Of a DNA stretch of 64,000 bases, positions 58,710 to 64,000 are shown piece after piece; the first letter of the stretch is position 1, and each line of letters starts with the position of its first letter. The stretch spans positions 1,922,001-1,986,000 of the forward strand of contig CP016836.1 in the NCBI GenBank assembly GCA_002240395.1. Direction: 5' to 3'. Origin of the DNA: Xanthomonas citri pv. mangiferaeindicae. GTDB taxonomy: Bacteria > Pseudomonadota > Gammaproteobacteria > Xanthomonadales > Xanthomonadaceae. Below the pieces are notes generated by a model. That model worked only from the letters and a program-made list of their open reading frames with translations. It was not told the DNA's origin and ran no database searches. Made by a program: the position numbers and the translations under genes.

Positions 58710-59533
58710 TCAGGGGGACTGTTGCCAGCGGGCCTCAATGAAAACGCGGATCGCCTGAGCCACGTCGTCATCCTCCGGCGTTCCGCCCATGAAAGCGCCG
58801 TGGGGTACGCCCTCCCAAGATAGAACTCGACCGGAACCTGGGCGCGGACCAACCCACGATGCAGGCGCGCCGCGTTGCAGAGGAACAGGTCGCGGGTTCC
58901 CGCTTGCAGGAAGGTCGGTGGTAGGCCGTCGAACTGGTCGAACAAGGGGACAGATAGGGATGACCGAGGTCCGCGCCTCCTGCATAGAGGCGGTTGATCG
59001 GCATCAGCGGGACGGGAAGCATCACATCCACATCGCGATTGGTGTGGAAGCTGTCGCCGGACTCTGTCAGGTCGACTTCCAGTGACAGCAGCACCAGACC
59101 ACCGGGCATCGGCAGGCCTTCATCGCGTCCGCGCAAGAGCATCGCCAGGGCGAGGTTGCCGCCCGCCGATCGCCCGATGATCACGATGTCGGCGGCGCGT
59201 GTTGGGTCAGCGCATGCCGATAGGCCCTCAGATAATCGTCCGGCGCGGCAGGGTTGGGATGTGCCGACGGCAAGCGGTAGTCCACGCCATAGCAGCGGAC
59301 ACCGTAGCGGTCCGCATGTGGCTGCGCACTGGTGCGGCAGGCCTCGCCACCACCAAACAGCAGGGCGCCGCCGCGCAGATCGATGCAGGCGCGCTAGGGG
59401 GGCGCCGACGCGTCAGGCGTGGCGACGTGGAGCGCAGTCTCGCCGAGGGTTAAGTCTCGACCCGGGCGTGCAGGTGCGCGGCGAGGCCTTTCATGGCGGC
59501 CGCGTACTGACGATTCACCTGGTCCTTGAGGGC
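58710..59533 (-). pseudogene. Alpha/beta hydrolase (HSL-type esterase) remnant
   Basis: Recognisable pieces in order on the minus strand are VNRQYAAAMKGLAAHLHARV, LTLGETALHVATPDAS, DLRGGALLFGGGEACR (oxyanion region, with Arg where HGG is expected), YGVDYRLPSAHPNPAAPDDY, IIGRSAGGNLALAMLLRG (nucleophile elbow, normally GDSAGG), FDQFDGLPPTFLQAGTRD and GVPHGAFMGGTPEDDDVA. They fall in several frames with an internal TAG near 59398. The changed catalytic motifs and the stop codon point to true decay, not sequencing error. Weak similarity may extend to about 59680. Confidence 0.75.
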
Positions 59534-59680
59534 TTACCAGGCGGCCTGGTGCTAGGTTGTGGGCAGAGGCATCAGTGCATTTACCGGCGCACCTGGGGCG
59601 TGACCAGGCGCTGCATGGCGGCTATCGCCTGCGTGCCGATCGATGTCGGAAAGGGGACGATGTGTTCAGGGAGCGACACG

Positions 59681-60029
59681 CCGTTGCACGGGGTGTCGGT
59701 TTTGGCTTGTGTCATGCGCGTTCCGGCGTGCTTGCCGTGTGGGGCATGGGGCTTGGTCGACGAGCGACGATCTCGTTCGAGGTGCCACTTCGCTCAACGG
59801 CCCAACCTCGGCGCGGCTATCGACGGTCTCGTACACAAGCAGGTTCGAGCCCATCGCATGCTAGAAGTCGCGTTCAATGGAACGATCTTGCCTCACAGAC
59901 GACGAACTCCAAGCCCTTAGGTCTTGACTGCATTCGAATCACTCCTGTGCCGATCTTGGCGACGCGCATTCCATTGCGTTCAGCCAGCATTGACTAAAGT
60001 AGTCGTGCAAGCAGTATGGAAGTACAGGC
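59681..60029. other. Unexplained stretch before the winged-helix regulator
   Basis: About 350 bp with no reading frame that I can link to a family. It is less GC-rich than the left flank and may be further decayed coding sequence. The promoter of the 60030 gene should lie near its right end. Confidence 0.3.
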
Positions 60030-62366
60030 ATGACAGTTTTGCCCAATGCGGAGGACGCCGCTCTAGCTCAGCGTCTCAAGATTGGGGCTGCAACGGTAGA
60101 TTTCGCGACTCGTGAGATCCACATGCCCGGCGCGCGCCGTGCAGTTCGATTGACACCTAAGGCCGCAGCGGTGCTGCGCACGCTGACGCGCGTTCCAGGC
60201 GCCGTTCACTCGCGTGCCGACTTACTGGCGGAAGTCTGGCCTGACACGTTGCCTACCGACGATGTCTTGACTCAGGCGGTTACCCAATTGCGCAAGGCCT
60301 TCGGCAGCGGCGATACAGGTGCGTTCGAGGGGCGGCGCTACATCGAAACCATTGCCAAGACGGGCTACCGATTGACGGTCCCCGTCAGCATCCCAGACCG
60401 AGCCCTCGACGCCGGGGATGCATGCGAGAGCGAGCACGCTTCATCTGCAGCCGGTGTCGATGCAACGAAAGTTCCAGCGACCACGAGCGGCTCCCCAACG
60501 CCTGCGTCGGGGAGCGCAAGCGTGTCTGATCACCGCCCATCACGGTGGCGGTTGGTGATACTTGCGGCATTTGCGGGGGCCTGCACCGTCGTTATGGCCT
60601 TGCTGGCGCTCCGCGGCATGGATTCTGGAGCCGCTCGCTCTCAGGAGGTCTCTGGAGTGATCCCGGCCAAGCCTTATCGGCTGGTCACCTCGTTCCCTGG
60701 GTTTGAGTTGTCCCCAAGTCTGTCGCCCAATGGCGAAATGGTCGCTTATGCAGCCGATTCTCTGCCCGATGGGCGCGCGCTGCCCAGTCCGTCCATTCTT
60801 GTTCAGCCGACATTTGGCGTTACGCCGCGTGTGTTATCGCATCCCCGGGTTGGAGAGCATGACGACCTGCCTGCCTGGTCTCCCGATGGTCGGCACATCG
60901 CCTTCGCCCGCTGGAACGCCGTAGGCAAATGCCGAATTCTGCTTGTGTCGGCAACCGGCAGTGGTGATGAGCGTGAGGTCGCGCGTTGCGATGATAGCGA
61001 ACTCTTGAGCTTCGATTGGTTGCCCGATGGCAGCGGACTGCTGTTCGGCACTATGACGGGACATCAGGACGGGCATGCGATACGCGTACTCGATCTGGCG
61101 ACCGGCGATTGGCGGCCGATCCGATATCCCGTGGCCGCGGGTGACATTGATTACTCGCCGAAGATTTCTCCCGATGGCCGTTGGATCGCCTTCGTGCGCA
61201 ATCCACAACTCGGCGATCTCTGGCGCATTCCAGTCGATGGTGGAGGCGCCGAGCAGCTGACTCGGCTCGGCGCAGAGCTGCGCGGTTTGAGCTGGTCGCG
61301 CGATGGACAGGCGTTGATCTATGGTCGGCGGATCGGGAGTGAGACGAGACTGCATCGCTTGAACTTGCAGACGGGCTCGATCTCGGATCTTCAGATCGAA
61401 GATGCACAGATGCCGACCAGCGCACGCGACGCCGACATGGTCGCATTCGTGCACAGGAAGCCGCAGTTCGGCATTCACCGGGTCAACGGACGCACGGGAC
61501 ATCGTGAGCATATGTTCGCGTCTTCCGGCCGCGATACGCAGCCGGTTGCATCGCCGGATGGTCGCCAACTGGTCTTTACATCCGATCGTGCAGGTAGTTC
61601 GGAGCTGTGGTGGGTCGATCTCGAGCGCCCCGATTCGCTCCGACCGATCTCAGGCGTGCGGCCCGACACCGGGCAGCCACCAGTATGGTCCGCGGATGGC
61701 CGGCGCCTGCTGGTCTCCGCGCTGGACGTGCAGGGCAACTCCGAAATCGTCGAGGTTGTACCCGCTTTCGATGAAGTGACCGTGCTGCCAGTGCCGGCGC
61801 TTCATCCACGCCAAGCCGCATATGGTGCGGACAACGGACTTCTCGTTCTGGACGAGGGCACCGACGGACGAACGACGTTGGTCGCATACGATGCCAACTG
61901 GCGGGTACTTGGTCGATTGGAGGGTGTTTCACACGTCCGGTTCGATCCACGACGAGAGCGGGTGCTCTACACCCGTCTCGATGGCAGTGGGATCTGGAGA
62001 GCTTCCCCCGATCTGACACAGTCGCAGCGACTTAGCAGCGAGATCCCATCGCGTTGGCGTTATCGAAGCTGGACACTCACTTCCGATGGGCTGCTGTCGT
62101 ATCTGGATAGCGACAGTCATTGCCGAAGTCGGATGACGCGATTCGTCATCGATGACGATCAATTGATGCGTCGCGACCAACATTGCCTCGACGCCGCCAG
62201 CCGCAGCGCGGTCAATGGATTCAGCAGCCAGCATCAAGATTGGCTGGTGTCGATTGCAGTTGAGGATGGGACCGACATCGGCGTCATGACTATGCCGCCA
62301 GCGGAGAGTGAGAGCCGAAGCCTTGTGGCCAAGTTGTTGATTGCGTTGAGATGGCGAGCGTCGTGA
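60030..62366 (+). CDS. Membrane-bound winged-helix regulator with PD40 propeller
   Basis: A 778-residue CadC-like one-component regulator. The OmpR-type winged helix is at about residues 15-115 (VRLTPKAAAVLRTLTRVPGA, then TQAVTQLRKAFGSGD and YIETIAKTGYRLTVPV). One membrane helix follows (VILAAFAGACTVVMALLAL, about residue 173-191). The periplasmic part is a TolB/PD40-type propeller with repeats such as SPDGRWIAFVRNPQLGDLWR and SPDGRQLVFTSDRAGSSELW. Such proteins sense a periplasmic signal and act directly on DNA. It probably controls the neighbouring receptor genes. Confidence 0.88.
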   Translation: MTVLPNAEDAALAQRLKIGAATVDFATREIHMPGARRAVRLTPKAAAVLRTLTRVPGAVHSRADLLAEVWPDTLPTDDVLTQAVTQLRKAFGSGDTGAFEGRRYIETIAKTGYRLTVPVSIPDRALDAGDACESEHASSAAGVDATKVPATTSGSPTPASGSASVSDHRPSRWRLVILAAFAGACTVVMALLALRGMDSGAARSQEVSGVIPAKPYRLVTSFPGFELSPSLSPNGEMVAYAADSLPDGRALPSPSILVQPTFGVTPRVLSHPRVGEHDDLPAWSPDGRHIAFARWNAVGKCRILLVSATGSGDEREVARCDDSELLSFDWLPDGSGLLFGTMTGHQDGHAIRVLDLATGDWRPIRYPVAAGDIDYSPKISPDGRWIAFVRNPQLGDLWRIPVDGGGAEQLTRLGAELRGLSWSRDGQALIYGRRIGSETRLHRLNLQTGSISDLQIEDAQMPTSARDADMVAFVHRKPQFGIHRVNGRTGHREHMFASSGRDTQPVASPDGRQLVFTSDRAGSSELWWVDLERPDSLRPISGVRPDTGQPPVWSADGRRLLVSALDVQGNSEIVEVVPAFDEVTVLPVPALHPRQAAYGADNGLLVLDEGTDGRTTLVAYDANWRVLGRLEGVSHVRFDPRRERVLYTRLDGSGIWRASPDLTQSQRLSSEIPSRWRYRSWTLTSDGLLSYLDSDSHCRSRMTRFVIDDDQLMRRDQHCLDAASRSAVNGFSSQHQDWLVSIAVEDGTDIGVMTMPPAESESRSLVAKLLIALRWRAS

Positions 62367-62436
62367 AGCTTTCGGAAAAAAGACGGAGCGAATTCGGCAA
62401 AGCTTAAGCATGAGCTCGGGCAACCGCGCGGAATAG

Positions 62437-63351
62437 GTGGCAAAAACGCTGCCTTTCCACGACAGGCATGCTCGTATGGCTTCTCCTTTTTGGTCGCAGC
62501 GCGGTCACTTGCTCCAGTTCGATCAGCTCACGGCGTCTGCACAGTGCGTGGGGGCGTCAAGGCTGGGCGTTGTCCAGGTCACTGCGCCGGCGTTTAGTCT
62601 TTGGGTGCAGATCCGCGGCGACGGCTGGATCGAGTCGCGCGAGGGGCGATTCCGCATGCGCTGCGGCGACTGGATGGCATTTGAAAAAGAGTCCGCGCCG
62701 CTGATCCAGACCGGACCCCATGGCATCTGCATCGGGCTCGCGCTCGATGCGGAGGCGTTGGCCGAACTGCAAGCGCTGGATGATGGCGGCCTGTACGCCG
62801 GCCGCGGACGCGTGTCGCGGCGGGGTGCGCGTGGGCTGCTACGCCTGTGGCGTGAAGCCCAGCGCGGTGCCGGCGACCGGCTCAGCGTGCGGCCGCTTCT
62901 GCTGCAACTGGCCATTGTGCAGCGTGATCTGGCCGCGCGTGCGCGGCGTTGTCCGGGACGTTCGCGCAATCGCAAACGGCAGGTCTTCGGCCGCATGCAG
63001 CGCGCCCGGCTTTATCTGGAAGGGCATAGCGACCGCGTCGTGCGTATCAGCGAGCTGGCGGATCTGACCAGTTTTTCGAGCTGGTATTTCTCCAAAGCGT
63101 TCCATGCGCTGTACGACGAAAGCCCGCAGGCACTGTCGGTACGTCTGCGTCTCGAACGGGCCGGCCATCTGCTGCGCACCACTTCGATGATGATCGGCGA
63201 GGTCGCGGCCGCAACCGGCTTCGACAACTGCTGCAGCTTCGCTCGTGCGTTCAAGGCGCATCACGGCATGTCCGCGAGCCGATTCCGAGCAGCCGGTGCG
63301 CGCAACGGCGGAGCGGTTGGAGGGACCGACGAGGTCTACGCGAGGCTTTGA
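62437..63351 (+). CDS. AraC family transcriptional regulator
   Basis: A 304-residue regulator with a cupin-like N-terminal part and a C-terminal AraC domain. The two helix-turn-helix units are seen in RISELADLTSFSSWYFSKAF and MIGEVAAATGFDNCCSFARA, with FKAHHGMSASRFR at the end. The first possible start is a GTG (62437); the ATG at 62476 (MASPFWSQ) is equally good. It lies between the propeller regulator and a receptor gene, both on the same strand. Confidence 0.88.
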   Translation: MAKTLPFHDRHARMASPFWSQRGHLLQFDQLTASAQCVGASRLGVVQVTAPAFSLWVQIRGDGWIESREGRFRMRCGDWMAFEKESAPLIQTGPHGICIGLALDAEALAELQALDDGGLYAGRGRVSRRGARGLLRLWREAQRGAGDRLSVRPLLLQLAIVQRDLAARARRCPGRSRNRKRQVFGRMQRARLYLEGHSDRVVRISELADLTSFSSWYFSKAFHALYDESPQALSVRLRLERAGHLLRTTSMMIGEVAAATGFDNCCSFARAFKAHHGMSASRFRAAGARNGGAVGGTDEVYARL

Positions 63352-63518
63352 GCCGGCGTTGTGACAACCGTCGCATGACAGCCGCCCATTCATCCAAAAG
63401 GCCAGATTTGGCAAAGCGAGATGGCCCGCGCAGTAAGGCGTGAGCCCCGTGCGCAGACGTAACGTGCGATAGGCGTCTTAACGCGTCAGTAACGCAACCA
63501 CTCTGGAGAGAGAATTTG

Positions 63519-64000
63519 ATGAACCTTTGCACCCCCACGATCCGCAAGGGCCTGTTGCCCGCCGCGATCGTGTTCGCGCTCGCGCCCGTCGCTGCCAGCG
63601 CGCAGGATCAGACGCAGGGCACCACTGAACTCGACCGCATCCAGGTGACGGGTTCGCGTATTCGCAAGGTCGATGTCGAGAACGCGCAGCCGATCCAGAC
63701 GATCTCGCGCACGGACATCGAGAACCAGGGCTTCCAATCGGTTGGTGACATCCTGCAGAACCTTTCGACCACAGGTAGCCCGACACTGAGCCGCTCCGAC
63801 CCGCTGAGCTCTGGCGAAAGCCCGGGCGGTACGTACGTGAACATGCGTAATCTTGGTCCCGAGCGCACGCTTGTGCTCCTCAATGGGCGTCGCTTGGGGG
63901 TCAACAACGACGGCCTGCAGGATCTTGCGACGATTCCTTCGTCGATGGTGGAGCGGATCGAGGTGCTGAAGGATGGCGCATCGTCCCTTTACGGGTCAGA
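63519..64000 (+). CDS. TonB-dependent receptor, N-terminal part (cut by window edge)
   Basis: The first 160 codons of an outer-membrane receptor. A GGAGAG site precedes the ATG. The signal peptide ends at VAASAQ, then LDRIQVTGSRIRKVDVENAQ and a plug domain with VNMRNLGPERTLVLLNGRRL and VERIEVLKDGASSLYGS. The GSRI start is typical of the large OAR/peptide- or sugar-type receptors of Xanthomonadaceae. The substrate is unknown. Confidence 0.9.
   Translation, partial: MNLCTPTIRKGLLPAAIVFALAPVAASAQDQTQGTTELDRIQVTGSRIRKVDVENAQPIQTISRTDIENQGFQSVGDILQNLSTTGSPTLSRSDPLSSGESPGGTYVNMRNLGPERTLVLLNGRRLGVNNDGLQDLATIPSSMVERIEVLKDGASSLYGS

Overview
The window is GC-rich, gene-dense chromosomal DNA, most probably from a pigmented member of the Xanthomonadaceae/Lysobacteraceae (Luteimonas/Lysobacter-like). 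This is inferred from the gene neighbourhoods: ilvC-G-M with leuA-C-D-B, a Xanthomonas-type chromosomal integron in the same region as ilvD, TonB-dependent receptors with winged-helix/PD40 regulators, and a zeaxanthin-glucoside type carotenoid operon. No rRNA, tRNA or CRISPR array was seen.

Layout. 0-4.8 kb: minus-strand carotenoid operon crtE-fni-crtX-crtY-crtI (crtI cut by the left edge), with overlapping start and stop codons. 4.97-5.01 kb: a perfect 24-bp-arm palindrome. 5-8.7 kb: ELM1-like protein, RutE-like reductase, YceI lipoprotein, pirin and a CHCC zinc-finger protein. 8.7-13.5 kb: envelope genes (glycosyltransferase, O-antigen-ligase-like protein, lipid A acyltransferase, Kdo transferase WaaA). 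13.6-21 kb: TolC, a Pcm-like methyltransferase, and a TetR regulator divergent from an RND adaptor and pump.

21.1-24.4 kb: a decayed chromosomal integron. Six attC sites separate six small minus-strand cassette genes, all encoding membrane or exported proteins of unknown function. Next to them lies a wrecked, truncated integrase gene on the plus strand. 24.5-35.1 kb: accessory genes (OmpA-like lipoprotein, propeller-type sensor protein, histidine kinase, TonB-dependent siderophore-type receptor, small enzymes, Doc/AbrB toxin-antitoxin). Four of these genes carry single frameshifts, and each would be healed by adding one base to a run of four C/G.

35.1-48.7 kb: an 11-gene branched-chain amino acid operon, ilvC-G-M-E-A-leuA-C-D-B-gdhA-ilvD, behind an ilv leader peptide and attenuator. 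48.7-50.3 kb: topoisomerase IB and a BON-domain protein. 50.4-55.7 kb: thrA-thrB-thrC behind a Thr/Ile-rich leader peptide. 55.8-57.9 kb: TPP riboswitch and thiC. 58-60 kb: DUF4136 lipoprotein and a decayed alpha/beta-hydrolase pseudogene. 60-64 kb: winged-helix/PD40 regulator, AraC regulator and the start of a TonB-dependent receptor cut by the right edge.

Functionally, the right half is a biosynthetic block running from aspartate to threonine and on to isoleucine, valine and leucine. ThrA/B/C feed IlvA, GdhA supplies glutamate for IlvE, and both operons look attenuation-controlled. The left half concerns envelope building, pigments and efflux. The most unusual material lies between 21 and 35 kb.
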